IMG/VR virus record: IMGVR_UViG_3300036945_000368
Location: 1-64,000 of that record
Strand: one strand, 5' to 3'
DNA: 64,000 nucleotides
DNA from: a virus
A program made the translations under genes and the position numbers. Under the pieces are notes generated by a model, which was not told the DNA's origin, searched no databases, and worked only from the letters and a program-made list of their open reading frames with translations. Shown here piece after piece: positions 1-6,914 of this stretch. Each line of letters begins with the position of its first letter. Within the stretch, counting starts at the first letter, position 1.

Positions 1-150
1 CGCCTGTCGCTCTGTTGGTCGCTGTCGCCTGTCGCTCTGTTGGTCGCTGTCGCCTGTCGCTCTGTTGGTCGCTGTCGCCTGTCGCTCTGTTGGTCGCTGT
101 CGCCTGTCGCTCTGTTGGTCGCTGTCGCCTGTCGCTCTGTTGGTCGCTGT
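1..150. repeat. 25-bp perfect tandem repeat, six copies
   Basis: Six identical 25-base units run from the first base of the window and break at 151. The unit is about 64% GC, far above the surrounding phage DNA. Because 25 is not a multiple of three and the unit lacks stops, all three rightward frames stay open, which makes spurious ORFs. The array starts at the window edge, so its true copy number is unknown. It could be a terminal or packaging repeat, or an array that stopped the assembly. Confidence 0.95.
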
Positions 151-227
151 CGTGGCCGATATTTTTGGTTGGCATGTTTCCTGCTATTGGCAAATCCCGT
201 TCCAACTCAATTTGGTTACATTTATAA

Positions 228-299
228 TTCTGACTATATTTCGGATTCTGATAACATTAATCATTCTGACAATATTTTGCTTTCTGATAAATTTATTCC
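228..299 (+). repeat. 18-bp degenerate tandem repeat, four copies
   Basis: TTCTGA recurs at 228, 246, 264 and 282, exactly every 18 bases, within AT-rich units. Read rightward in the frame that stops at 315 it encodes a six-residue repeat of the form S-D-(N/Y/K)-(I/F)-x-x. It may be the 3' end of a broken rightward gene or an iteron-like array. Bases 151-464 hold no gene I can support. Confidence 0.75.
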
Positions 300-332
300 A
301 AAACTTACATTCTAAGCGTTTTCAAACTGCCA

Positions 333-352
333 TAACCCATATGGGTTTTTTG
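333..352 (+). terminator. Rightward intrinsic terminator
   Basis: A perfect AACCCATATGGGTT palindrome is followed by a T-rich run on the plus strand. It lies just downstream of the frame ending at 315. This fits an end of rightward transcription entering from the left of the window. Confidence 0.55.
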
Positions 353-416
353 TTTAAAAACTTTCACAAGTTCAGTGGAAAATTAGAAACCAAAACGGCT
401 TTTTGAAATGACTAAA

Positions 417-448
417 ACCCCTAACGGATTTTTAATTCCGAAAGGGGT
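417..448 (-). terminator. Hairpin ending the leftward early operon
   Basis: ACCCCTaaCGGA pairs with TCCGaaAGGGGT around an 8-base loop, followed by TTTT on the minus strand. It sits just past the last leftward gene (465-623), so it probably ends the early transcript. Confidence 0.6.
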
Positions 449-464
449 CGTAGATTTTTAGATT

Positions 465-623
465 TTAAACTTGATCGTAGCCTTTGCCAAATCCAAGATA
501 GAAATGCCAGAATGCCAGATTGATATGCACACTCAATGCATGTTCACCCTTAGGTACAACCTGCAAACCTAATGCAAAGAAGCTATAGTCGCTGTAGTAA
601 CGAAATTTAGAACCTGAACCCAT
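465..623 (-). CDS. Hypothetical protein (52 aa)
   Basis: This is the last gene of the leftward array. Its ATG follows a very strong Shine-Dalgarno (GGAGGAG) that lies in the end of the preceding gene. The protein is aromatic-rich with a conserved-looking H-x-N-L-A-F-W-H-F-Y core. I do not recognise it. Confidence 0.7.
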   Translation of the reverse strand: MGSGSKFRYYSDYSFFALGLQVVPKGEHALSVHINLAFWHFYLGFGKGYDQV

Positions 624-624
624 A

Positions 625-867
625 TTATCTCCTCCCTTTTTCTGTCCAATGTTTGCTACATATTAAGCAACGCATATTGCTATAGAATTCTGGTGATGCA
701 CCATAATCATCGACACGTTTATGTTCTATGTTTACGTGCCTATGCTCACATCGCTCTTGTGCATTGTACTTCGTCTGCTGTAATTCTTCGATTTGAGCGT
801 TAGCGTTACTAATAAGGTAACGAGTAATCAACTCTTCATCTGTATACTGTACCAGATTCTCCCTCAT
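625..867 (-). CDS. Small putative zinc-binding protein (80 aa)
   Basis: The N-terminal half is helical and polar. C40, H42/H44 and a C67-x2-C70-x2-H73 cluster could bind one zinc ion. Its ATG overlaps the stop of the upstream gene (ATGA), so the two are probably translationally coupled. The function is unknown. Confidence 0.7.
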   Translation of the reverse strand: MRENLVQYTDEELITRYLISNANAQIEELQQTKYNAQERCEHRHVNIEHKRVDDYGASPEFYSNMRCLICSKHWTEKGRR

Positions 868-1040
868 GATTTACTACTTTCCTTTGGTTGCCACAACCCA
901 CATAGATTTTTGAGAACTCCAATAGGTGTAGGCTTACCCCAATTCTTACTGCACTCTTGCCACATCCACTTAGTACCGTTGGCAGTTACTGCACCGATAC
1001 CTTGTGAATGAAACTTACAGTTTTGACAGTTCTTTTCCAT
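864..1040 (-). CDS. Small cysteine-rich hypothetical protein (58 aa)
   Basis: C5-x2-C8 plus C30 and C47 suggest a small metal-binding fold. The ATG at 1040 overlaps the stop of the upstream gene by a few bases, and the stop overlaps the next start by four. This tight packing supports a real gene. I do not recognise a family. Confidence 0.65.
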   Translation of the reverse strand: MEKNCQNCKFHSQGIGAVTANGTKWMWQECSKNWGKPTPIGVLKNLCGLWQPKESSKS

Positions 1041-1180
1041 TATACAAGCACAGCCATAGCAAAGGCTGCAAAGTTGAATACTAAAGATAAAGCATTCAAC
1101 CAGAATAATGCGCGAATATCTTTAAATTCTGCCATGAAATACACAGCTAAGAAACAGAAAAACAAATTAATCAAATACAT
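1040..1180 (-). CDS. Small membrane protein (46 aa)
   Basis: Two hydrophobic segments (about residues 2-17 and 26-45) are joined by a short charged loop (EFKDIR). An AAGGGAATATT leader precedes the ATG. It probably sits in the inner membrane. The role is unknown. Confidence 0.65.
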   Translation of the reverse strand: MYLINLFFCFLAVYFMAEFKDIRALFWLNALSLVFNFAAFAMAVLV

Positions 1181-1189
1181 AATATTCCC

Positions 1190-1612
1190 TTAGTTATTCA
1201 CTTCGAATGGTTTGTCCCATGCACCAATATTGATATGCATGTAGTAAGCACAGTTAAAGTAATCAGATTGAATATCTGACTTATCCCAATGGTCTACTGA
1301 CATGATAGCCTTAACCTTCTCAAGATACTCTAAAGCTAAACCATTGTAATGTGAATCTAACCAATAATGATTAACTTGCACATAACGATTACGTTGCATG
1401 TACTTAACAACTTCTTCGTAATCACGCATAACGTTAGCAGCATTTACTGTATCGATATAGTTCTGAATCAAATCAATCTTACCTGAAATGATACGAACAT
1501 TGAGCGAAGAGCTATTCGTACCAGATACGCTAGTCTTCATGCCGTACTCTTTATTCAAGAGCTTTAAACCATTGCGAACCTTCGTAACTGTATCTTTGTG
1601 AACCCAAGCCAT
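1190..1612 (-). CDS. Conserved phage protein, possible LPD29-like domain (140 aa)
   Basis: The N-terminal part has a helix and then a strand region (SVSGTNSSSLNVRI, about residues 28-41) that resembles the large polyvalent protein-associated domain 29 of phages. The assignment is from memory of the pattern only. The C-terminal half is rich in Tyr, His and Asp. An AAAAGGAG Shine-Dalgarno and an extended -10 promoter lie just upstream, so this gene starts a transcription unit. Confidence 0.7.
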   Translation of the reverse strand: MAWVHKDTVTKVRNGLKLLNKEYGMKTSVSGTNSSSLNVRIISGKIDLIQNYIDTVNAANVMRDYEEVVKYMQRNRYVQVNHYWLDSHYNGLALEYLEKVKAIMSVDHWDKSDIQSDYFNCAYYMHINIGAWDKPFEVNN

Positions 1613-1638
1613 TTAGAACTCCTTTTGTTGATGCTGCA

Positions 1639-1650
1639 AGTATAGCACAG
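1639..1650 (-). promoter_or_regulatory. Extended -10 promoter (TGCTATACT)
   Basis: On the minus strand AAAATCTGTGCTATACTTGC precedes the 1190-1612 gene. The -10 is TATACT at 1639-1644 with an upstream TGC, and there is no good -35. The same sequence and a similar leader recur at 1864 and 7735. Confidence 0.7.
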
Positions 1651-1658
1651 ATTTTTGA

Positions 1659-1838
1659 TTATGATTGAACTGTCTCTACTTCAATGTCAAATTCTGGTCG
1701 GTCATAGATAGACTTGTACTCAGCTTGTCGCTCTGCAATATAAGCCTTAGCTGCTTCCATTGTAGAGAATGTACAGCAAATGTCCCACTGAGTATGACTA
1801 CTATAAATTGATTCAATCGTTACGATAAAAACTTGCAT
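1659..1838 (-). CDS. Hypothetical protein (59 aa)
   Basis: An amphipathic protein with a central helix (AAKAYIAERQAEYK) and an acidic C-terminus. The ATG at 1838 follows a GGAG Shine-Dalgarno, and an extended -10 promoter lies at 1864-1869. Its own promoter and terminal position suggest an independently expressed small early protein. The family is unknown. Confidence 0.65.
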   Translation of the reverse strand: MQVFIVTIESIYSSHTQWDICCTFSTMEAAKAYIAERQAEYKSIYDRPEFDIEVETVQS

Positions 1839-1863
1839 TTAGACTCCTTGTTAAGTTGACGCA

Positions 1864-1875
1864 AGTATAGCACGG
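1864..1875 (-). promoter_or_regulatory. Extended -10 promoter (TGCTATACT)
   Basis: On the minus strand AAAATCCGTGCTATACTTGC is nearly identical to the element at 1639. It is followed by a leader ending in AACAAGGAG before the 1659-1838 gene. Confidence 0.7.
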
Positions 1876-1879
1876 ATTT

Positions 1880-2044
1880 TTAGTCCTTATCTTTACCTGA
1901 GTAAATCTTACGGTTATTAAAGTAGTCAACCATTCCACCAACCATTAGCATTAAACCAAAGAATGCCCATCCAGCTGCAGCGCCAACTACACTACCATAA
2001 GCAAACGAAAAGATAATAACACCTGTCCAAAATGTATCGTTCAT
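1880..2044 (-). CDS. Small membrane protein (54 aa)
   Basis: Two Gly/Ala-rich hydrophobic stretches (about residues 6-23 and 24-39) precede a basic, charged tail (NNRKIYSGKDKD). It is presumably an inner-membrane hairpin. The start is one base beyond the stop of the upstream gene. The function is unknown. Confidence 0.65.
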   Translation of the reverse strand: MNDTFWTGVIIFSFAYGSVVGAAAGWAFFGLMLMVGGMVDYFNNRKIYSGKDKD

Positions 2045-2045
2045 A

Positions 2046-2228
2046 TTAGTCCTTTGAAAGAGGTAATGCTACCAGTACACAATATTCCTTGCGTGGAATG
2101 TTTTGCTCACACTCTACCTTAGCTTTACGTGCATTATCAATCCAATTAGGTTCTAACCAAGATTGAATAATAAGTGCAAATACGGCAGACACTAAGCATA
2201 GAATAAAAATAAGACTGTCATTTTTCAT
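2046..2228 (-). CDS. Membrane-anchored hypothetical protein with paired cysteines (60 aa)
   Basis: An N-terminal membrane segment or uncleaved signal (about residues 5-22) is followed by a short domain with C39 and C49 in a CEQNIPRKEYC pattern. Small proteins of this pattern are frequent in phages of Gram-negative bacteria. A periplasmic domain with a disulfide is plausible but unproven. Confidence 0.7.
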   Translation of the reverse strand: MKNDSLIFILCLVSAVFALIIQSWLEPNWIDNARKAKVECEQNIPRKEYCVLVALPLSKD

Positions 2229-2419
2229 TTAAAATCCTTCCAAAAATCTTCAGCTGTTTGAGAATCGGGTGATTTAAGTAGTTTATTGTACAACTCTTTT
2301 AATTCATAAATTGAATCTTGTAGCATATCTAGTTGAGCTACTGGATGCATTTCTTTAAATGTATCTGTGATTTTCATAGTCGTTTCACCCATTACAGGCT
2401 TCCATGTAAATTTAATCAT
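2225..2419 (-). CDS. Hypothetical helical protein (64 aa)
   Basis: Predicted to be mostly helical (LDMLQDSIYELKELYNKLL) with no cysteine. An AAAGGAGAG Shine-Dalgarno precedes the ATG at 2419, which overlaps the upstream gene by eight bases. A start at M15 is possible. I recognise no family. Confidence 0.6.
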   Translation of the reverse strand: MIKFTWKPVMGETTMKITDTFKEMHPVAQLDMLQDSIYELKELYNKLLKSPDSQTAEDFWKDFK

Positions 2420-2675
2420 TTAACTCTCCTTTTTGAGCACAACTAACATCTTGTTCTTTAACTAAGAAGATTGTACCACTATTACGTAGCTCTTCTCCAA
2501 TAAAAGTAGGTGAATCGGAAAATACTGTGTGCTGCACTGAACCGCCTAGTTTGACTCTACTTTCTGTTACTACACCAGTAACCCAAGCTTCATCTAAGTA
2601 CTTAGCAACTACCCACTGGTTGACTCGATCAAAATTCGAACCTGCATTAAATTTACACTTAGCTTCAACGATCAT
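2412..2675 (-). CDS. Hypothetical protein (87 aa)
   Basis: A mixed alpha/beta-looking protein with a VVAKYLDEAWVTGVV core. The ATG at 2675 follows a GAAAGG Shine-Dalgarno and an extended -10 at 2701-2706. No family is recognised. Confidence 0.65.
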   Translation of the reverse strand: MIVEAKCKFNAGSNFDRVNQWVVAKYLDEAWVTGVVTESRVKLGGSVQHTVFSDSPTFIGEELRNSGTIFLVKEQDVSCAQKGELND

Positions 2676-2700
2676 AGGTGCCTTTCAGTTGTTTATAGAG

Positions 2701-2712
2701 AGTATATCACAG
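2701..2712 (-). promoter_or_regulatory. Extended -10 promoter (TGATATACT)
   Basis: The minus strand reads CTGTGATATACTC upstream of the 2412-2675 gene. It has a good extended -10 and no clear -35. It belongs to the same promoter class as 1639, 1864, 5960 and 7735. Confidence 0.6.
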
Positions 2713-2727
2713 TTAACTATGACCCTA

Positions 2728-3063
2728 TCAGTCTCTGTAATTCTTTTCTTTCAGTTTGGCTTCGATGGCTCTAGTGATGCTTTCTCCAGTTCTTTTTTGA
2801 TCAGACCAAATATCGTTCATTTCCTCATCCGTCAGCCCAACCCATGTGCGTTGTTGTTGCAGTTGAATCGCCAAAGTTTTGTAATCGGGCTCACCCTGCT
2901 CTTGCTTGGCTAGTGCTTCTTTGATGGTGGTGACGGTTTCTCTTGAGGTGGTAATTGCCATACCCCGCCACAACGAATTTTTTTCTGGAAACGGTCCATA
3001 AGACCCGTGCCAGTCTGCTATTTTTTCCAACGCATCAAGCGCCAGCTTCAATACTTCTTTCAT
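2728..3063 (-). CDS. Mosaic phage protein with RTWVGLTDEE motif (111 aa)
   Basis: Opens with a short leucine-rich helix (KLALDALEKIADW), has an IKEALAKQEQGEP linker and a QQQRTWVGLTDEE motif before a charged tail. This layout is shared with 3787-4176, so the two are paralogs. Proteins with this motif are common in phages of Betaproteobacteria, to my knowledge without a known function. GC content here is visibly higher than in neighbouring genes, a sign of transfer as a cassette. Confidence 0.75.
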   Translation of the reverse strand: MKEVLKLALDALEKIADWHGSYGPFPEKNSLWRGMAITTSRETVTTIKEALAKQEQGEPDYKTLAIQLQQQRTWVGLTDEEMNDIWSDQKRTGESITRAIEAKLKEKNYRD

Positions 3064-3527
3064 GGCTGTCCTCCGTTATCTGCCTTGACTGCAAGGTTGT
3101 ACAAGTCTTCGTCTGAATTATCTTTTCCAAGATAACTTTGGATAATTTGCTGTGACGCTTCAAACGCTTCTTCTGCACGTCGAATACGGTCTTGTCGGTC
3201 ACAGTACGCTTCAAGCGCTCTTGTGTACGCTACTTGGCTTATGTAGTCTGATTCGATTGGTCGTTTCATTTGCGAGCCTCTTGCTCGGATTGCTCTAATG
3301 CAGTCGTTAGGGTCAGGGTAATTAACATCCTCATCGCTTTCGCAAACCCATTTGGTGTAAACCTCATGGCACACCTTTGCACAGGCTTCACGTTCGGCTG
3401 CTGCTACCAGTTTGGCAAAAACTTTAAGCTCAAACTCGCATGACGTTGGCGCATAGATTGCATTGGTCACAGAACCAATTTCAAAACCAGCCTGTCTAGC
3501 CATCTCAATGATTTCATCTTGTGTCAT
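3060..3527 (-). CDS. Conserved phage protein with EREACAKVC motif (155 aa)
   Basis: Starts MTQDEIIEMARQAGFE and carries an AAEREACAKVC helix near the middle, followed by an AIRARG segment and a helical C-terminal region. It overlaps both neighbours by four bases. It shares the EREACAKVC signature with 3524-3790. The family is widespread in phages, with no function known to me. Confidence 0.75.
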   Translation of the reverse strand: MTQDEIIEMARQAGFEIGSVTNAIYAPTSCEFELKVFAKLVAAAEREACAKVCHEVYTKWVCESDEDVNYPDPNDCIRAIRARGSQMKRPIESDYISQVAYTRALEAYCDRQDRIRRAEEAFEASQQIIQSYLGKDNSDEDLYNLAVKADNGGQP

Positions 3528-3790
3528 GCTTCACCTCGGTTTCTGATTGCTTTGGCGCATTGTTCTGCTTCGTCACAACTGTCGTCATCAAGGTCAAAAA
3601 GCCCTTCACACACCTTTGCACACGCCTCACGCTCTAGCTTCACAGCCTGCGTAAAACCAGCCACACCCTTTTCATAGCCAGCTTGGAACGCTTCAGCTGC
3701 TCCAAGCTCGTAAGCGTTCTCCATCGCTGTGATCGTGTTCTCGTTGACTCCTACGCTGCGTAAGAGGGTTGTCATCTCTTGTTTAGTCAT
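3524..3790 (-). CDS. Conserved phage protein with EREACAKVC motif (88 aa)
   Basis: A short relative of the preceding type, with an acidic insert (DLDDDSCDEAEQCAKAIRNRG). It overlaps the genes on both sides (ATGA), so the four genes from 2728 to 4176 form one translationally coupled cassette. Its GC content matches the cassette, not the flanks. Confidence 0.75.
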   Translation of the reverse strand: MTKQEMTTLLRSVGVNENTITAMENAYELGAAEAFQAGYEKGVAGFTQAVKLEREACAKVCEGLFDLDDDSCDEAEQCAKAIRNRGEA

Positions 3791-4176
3791 GTGTTCTTCT
3801 CCTTGAGTTTGGCTTCAGTGGCTCTGGAAAATTGCTGTATTGGCCCGCCATTTCTTAGGTGTGTGGTGTACATCGCGCCATATTCCTCATCCGTCAGCCC
3901 AACCCATGTGCGTTGTTGTTGTGTGATGTAGAGCTTTTTGTTTTCCAAAAGTTGGGCCATTTGCAATTGCTCTGTGCTTCCGTTCCATAAGCAATTCATC
4001 GTGTCGGCAACTTCTTGGTAAGTGACGCTTGCAGGCTCACCCTGCTCTTGCTGTTCCAAGGTTTCTTTGATAGCGGTGATGGCTTTTCTTGCCTCATCAA
4101 ACTCAGGCTTTCCATTGTCCCAATACATCAGGTCATCCAACGCCTCCAGCGCCAGCTTCAATGCTTCTTTAGTCAT
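3787..4176 (-). CDS. Mosaic phage protein with RTWVGLTDEE motif (129 aa)
   Basis: A paralog of the 2728-3063 product: the same EALKLALEALDDL opening, IKETLEQQEQGEP linker and QQQRTWVGLTDEE motif, with an insert of about 40 residues between. The start at 4176 is chosen because AAAGGTG precedes it. It overlaps the end of the glycosyltransferase gene by eight bases. Confidence 0.75.
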   Translation of the reverse strand: MTKEALKLALEALDDLMYWDNGKPEFDEARKAITAIKETLEQQEQGEPASVTYQEVADTMNCLWNGSTEQLQMAQLLENKKLYITQQQRTWVGLTDEEYGAMYTTHLRNGGPIQQFSRATEAKLKEKNT

Positions 4177-5044
4177 ACGAACACCTTTCAATTAGTTGCA
4201 TTCCGTAGTTGTTGATTGTATCAGCAATCTCTAGACCATTGCGCTTAATTAGAAGATTATTTTTAAAGGGTCTATAGTCCACAGAATGATGCCAACGGTT
4301 AAACTTCCACACTAGCTTAGTTACATCAGGGTGCAAATCTACAAGCATTTGTGATTTGTTTTTAGTACCTTCATGGCGGTAGAATTCTTCGGTGTTGCCA
4401 CCCTTCATACGCTGTGTAGTTACCTTACCCTGCAAGAATGCATTGAACTGAATTGTACACCAACCATCCTTCAACATACGTAAGGATAAGTCAGTATCTT
4501 CATTGTATCTACCACGCCACTGATACTGTGCATTATTGTCGATAAGCAAACAAGAATAGATTCGTGTGTTTGTAATAAAAGGTGCTACTCTATCTGTTGC
4601 CTTTGCAAACGAATAATAATTAAAACCAGCTAACGGTACATTGGTATAGCGGTCAACAAAATCCTCGGCTGCGGCGAAGCAAGCACCAGTTTCTACTACT
4701 ACTTTCATGTTATGGTTTAGGCGATGGAATGCGTCTAGGTTATCGTCCATTACCCAATGCCGTTTGAAACCTCGGTGTTTTGCATGCCACCAGCAGAAGT
4801 TCCGCGCTGCACCGGGTCCCTTACTCAGCGTATTGCCTAAGCTATCACACGTATCATACTCGTCCAGCCAACTCTGAGGTAATACGAGGATTTTTGAAGG
4901 GTCAATCACCTTGGAGTACTCTAGGTATTCCTGCTCTTCAATAACGATGCTGTAGGGCACTCTCATGCGTTCTAGAGCCTTGCTAGTCAGTCGAGTATGT
5001 GCCCTACCCTTAGATACAATATAAATAGGATATTTAGGATTCAC
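4169..5044 (-). CDS. TET-associated-type glycosyltransferase (291 aa)
   Basis: A GT-A-like fold is suggested by the opening PIYIVSKGRAHTRLTSKAL, the WVMDDN strand end (residues 97-102, a DXD-like site) and RGRYNEDTDLSLRMLKDG (177-194). This pattern matches the TET-associated glycosyltransferases (TAGT) of phages, which add sugars to hydroxymethylated pyrimidines in phage DNA. The protein is near full length. No TET/JBP dioxygenase or obvious hydroxymethylase is seen in the window, so the acceptor base is unknown. The next upstream gene (5034-5279) overlaps its start and is probably a partner. The family call is fairly secure. The DNA substrate is inference. Confidence 0.8.
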   Translation of the reverse strand: MNPKYPIYIVSKGRAHTRLTSKALERMRVPYSIVIEEQEYLEYSKVIDPSKILVLPQSWLDEYDTCDSLGNTLSKGPGAARNFCWWHAKHRGFKRHWVMDDNLDAFHRLNHNMKVVVETGACFAAAEDFVDRYTNVPLAGFNYYSFAKATDRVAPFITNTRIYSCLLIDNNAQYQWRGRYNEDTDLSLRMLKDGWCTIQFNAFLQGKVTTQRMKGGNTEEFYRHEGTKNKSQMLVDLHPDVTKLVWKFNRWHHSVDYRPFKNNLLIKRNGLEIADTINNYGMQLIERCSYD

Positions 5045-5279
5045 TTACGTGTCCCTCCGTGTCATCTACATACCTCTTATTTGCGTTGATACCTCGCTCT
5101 AAGAACGGATGCCAGATACTCTTAGTCTTAGCTGTAAGCTTTTGATTCACTAGGTTAGCAAACTCATCTAGGTCTTCTTGGTTACGAAAGCGAATGATAA
5201 TCTTAGCATAGGGTTCTTGCTTGTCTTGTACAAACTCAGGCATGCCTTTCCATTCGGTTTCTGCTAGTTCATGACTCAT
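5034..5279 (-). CDS. Conserved partner of TAGT glycosyltransferase (81 aa)
   Basis: A short protein with a central strand-helix region (AKIIIRFRNQEDLDEFANLV) and a TKSIWHPFLERGINANKRY segment. Genes with this pattern often lie next to TAGT genes in phages, as here where it overlaps the glycosyltransferase start. It may act in the same modification pathway. The biochemical role is unknown. Confidence 0.7.
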   Translation of the reverse strand: MSHELAETEWKGMPEFVQDKQEPYAKIIIRFRNQEDLDEFANLVNQKLTAKTKSIWHPFLERGINANKRYVDDTEGHVSES

Positions 5280-5631
5280 ATACAGCTCCTTGTTCTTCAG
5301 CCATTAAAGCCGCCCATTTTAACCAAAAATAACGATCTTGTTGAGACTGAATATTAATATAGTCGCCCTTAATCTTAGACGATGGGAATAAGTTTGTAGA
5401 ACCTACATCACAACCCATTGCCTCTAAGCCTTCGTTAATAAATCCAAGAGACTCTTCATAAACAAACCAAGATTCTTCTACATCGATTAATTCTTCTAGT
5501 GCATTACTAATAGCACAGCAAGAATACTTTTCACCATTATATCCAAAATTATTGAACCAGTAATGAATATCATCAACAGCTAGGCATTTATCAGCTGCAA
5601 GATGCAATACTTCAGCAATATTAATTTTCAT
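5269..5631 (-). CDS. Hypothetical acidic protein (120 aa)
   Basis: The start at 5631 is chosen because AAAGGAATGTAAT precedes it and the longer frame would run through the upstream gene. The protein is acidic with CLAVDDIHYWF and YSCCAISNALEEL segments. It looks like a small globular phage protein of unknown function. Confidence 0.65.
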   Translation of the reverse strand: MKINIAEVLHLAADKCLAVDDIHYWFNNFGYNGEKYSCCAISNALEELIDVEESWFVYEESLGFINEGLEAMGCDVGSTNLFPSSKIKGDYINIQSQQDRYFWLKWAALMAEEQGAVYES

Positions 5632-5632
5632 A

Positions 5633-5923
5633 TTACATTCCTTTGTAGTTACGGACTTGAGAGGGAAAGCGTTGATAGCTTCGAATAGGGCTAACATCAC
5701 CAACGTTATTATAAACATAATCTGGCTTTTTACCATACTTTGCTTCGTAAGCTTTTGAGAATAAGTACATGTCGTAATCCTCTTCAAGATACGTAGTTTG
5801 ACCCTTAACGTAGCTATACAAGGTGATATCGTTGTAGATATCAAGATCGTACAATTCTGCAGTCTTAACTGCCAGCCAACCGTGACCAGCATCTGCGTAG
5901 AACTTGTAAGTTTTGTTTTGCAT
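5633..5923 (-). CDS. Conserved phage protein (96 aa)
   Basis: Begins MQNKTYKFYADAGHGWLAVK and has a YVKGQTTYLEEDYDMYLF segment, a pattern I know from many phage small proteins without an assigned role. The start at 5923 follows AAAGGATTTC. An extended -10 promoter at 5960 makes it the first gene of a unit after the terminator at 5981-6007. Confidence 0.7.
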   Translation of the reverse strand: MQNKTYKFYADAGHGWLAVKTAELYDLDIYNDITLYSYVKGQTTYLEEDYDMYLFSKAYEAKYGKKPDYVYNNVGDVSPIRSYQRFPSQVRNYKGM

Positions 5924-5959
5924 GTTTGAAATCCTTTGAGTAGTTAATGTCTGGAGTGA

Positions 5960-5971
5960 AGTATACAGCAA
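5960..5971 (-). promoter_or_regulatory. Extended -10 promoter (TGTATACT)
   Basis: The minus strand reads TTTGCTGTATACTTC upstream of 5633-5923. It lies directly after the HNH gene's terminator, so it restarts transcription. Confidence 0.6.
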
Positions 5972-5980
5972 ATTTTGGAC

Positions 5981-6007
5981 AAAAAAATACCCTAGGAAAA
6001 CCTAGGG
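5981..6007 (-). terminator. Leftward intrinsic terminator
   Basis: A perfect CCCTAGG / CCTAGGG stem with a four-base loop is followed on the minus strand by TATTTTTTT. It ends the transcript of the HNH gene at 6014-6535. Confidence 0.9.
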
Positions 6008-6013
6008 ATATTC

Positions 6014-6535
6014 TTAAATCAGTTTGTTGGACTTACTTATGTTTTCTTTTGCTGTAAGTATCTGAAGATTCCAAGGCACATGTAATCCGCATACTTTGTC
6101 ACTCTGCAGAGGAGAGATGTGGTCTACTTGATACTCTTGCCCAGTATATAGCTTAAAAGCTGCTGCGATTATATAAAAGTCTTCTATTTCTTGTAGCTGC
6201 TCTTTAGTTAACCATTTAGGTGTCGCATTTAACTTAGCTGCTCTGCGTTTAGAGGAAATAGCACAAATTTTAGCTTTATTCCTTTGCTGATAGTCTTTTT
6301 GATAGATAGCTAATCGGGATTTATTCTTTTTATTATAGTCTCTGCATCTAGCGTTTTCTTTTTCTTTATTAGTTTCTCTGTATATTTTACTTTTAACTAC
6401 TAACTTTTCTTTATTTTGAATCCTATACAAGTTTTTACAATTTTTACACTGACTTACATAACCAGAAGGTCTGTTTATTCTTTTAGTAAAGCATATAAAA
6501 TCTTTTTCTTGTTTACACTTAGTACATATTTTCAT
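6014..6535 (-). CDS. HNH endonuclease, free-standing homing type (173 aa)
   Basis: The N-terminus has a zinc ribbon (CTKCKQ...CKNCK), then a long basic linker, then an HNH nuclease core with VDHISPL and CGLHVPWNLQILTAKENISK. The core and ribbon match the 15997-16710 protein, which has two ribbons. The start at 6535 is chosen for its GGAAAAG Shine-Dalgarno. It has its own sigma-70 promoter (6633-6661) and terminator, as expected for a mobile intergenic homing gene. Confidence 0.85.
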   Translation of the reverse strand: MKICTKCKQEKDFICFTKRINRPSGYVSQCKNCKNLYRIQNKEKLVVKSKIYRETNKEKENARCRDYNKKNKSRLAIYQKDYQQRNKAKICAISSKRRAAKLNATPKWLTKEQLQEIEDFYIIAAAFKLYTGQEYQVDHISPLQSDKVCGLHVPWNLQILTAKENISKSNKLI

Positions 6536-6632
6536 AACTTTTCCGTTAACCCGTATAATTAAACGTAGAAGGCTCACACGGAAAATGAGCTTTTTCGAAT
6601 AAGGTAATTATGCTTACTCTATCTACAATTTA

Positions 6633-6661
6633 ATTATACTATTAGGTTAACGGTAAGTCAA
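6633..6661 (-). promoter_or_regulatory. Sigma-70 promoter for the HNH gene
   Basis: On the minus strand TTGACT (6656-6661), a 17-base spacer and TATAAT (6633-6638) lie about 100 bases upstream of the HNH start. The match is near consensus. Confidence 0.85.
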
Positions 6662-6689
6662 TACCTATAATAGTCAGTTTACCTTACTA

Positions 6690-6914
6690 TCAAGGTTCCA
6701 TTGGTTCCTTCTTTACGCGAGTACCACAATCGTCACAATACGACCACAACCAGTGCGGTTGCGTGTATAGAGGACCACCGCAAGAATTGCAAGTCCAATC
6801 TTCGTCTTCATCTATCTCTGGTTTACAAATGATAGCTTCTAGATTCTTTGTGTAATTATCCTGAGAAATACTAAATGGGCGTGGTTTACCACCCTTACCT
6901 GCATCATGTGCCAT
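6690..6914 (-). CDS. Zinc-ribbon protein (74 aa)
   Basis: Starts MAHDAGKGGKPRPFSISQ, a conserved opening in small phage proteins, and ends with a zinc ribbon made of C-x2-C (CNSC) and C-x2-C (CDDC). It overlaps the upstream gene by one base. A nucleic-acid or protein adaptor role is plausible. No specific function is known to me. Confidence 0.75.
   Translation of the reverse strand: MAHDAGKGGKPRPFSISQDNYTKNLEAIICKPEIDEDEDWTCNSCGGPLYTQPHWLWSYCDDCGTRVKKEPMEP

Noticed and set aside
1-150. CRISPR array
   Set aside because: The repeat units touch each other with no spacers between them.
15-406. Three overlapping rightward frames rich in Ala-Cys-Arg-Ser-Val repeats
   Set aside because: They exist only because a stop-free 25-bp repeat keeps all frames open. 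They have no Shine-Dalgarno and the repeat unit is not a multiple of three.
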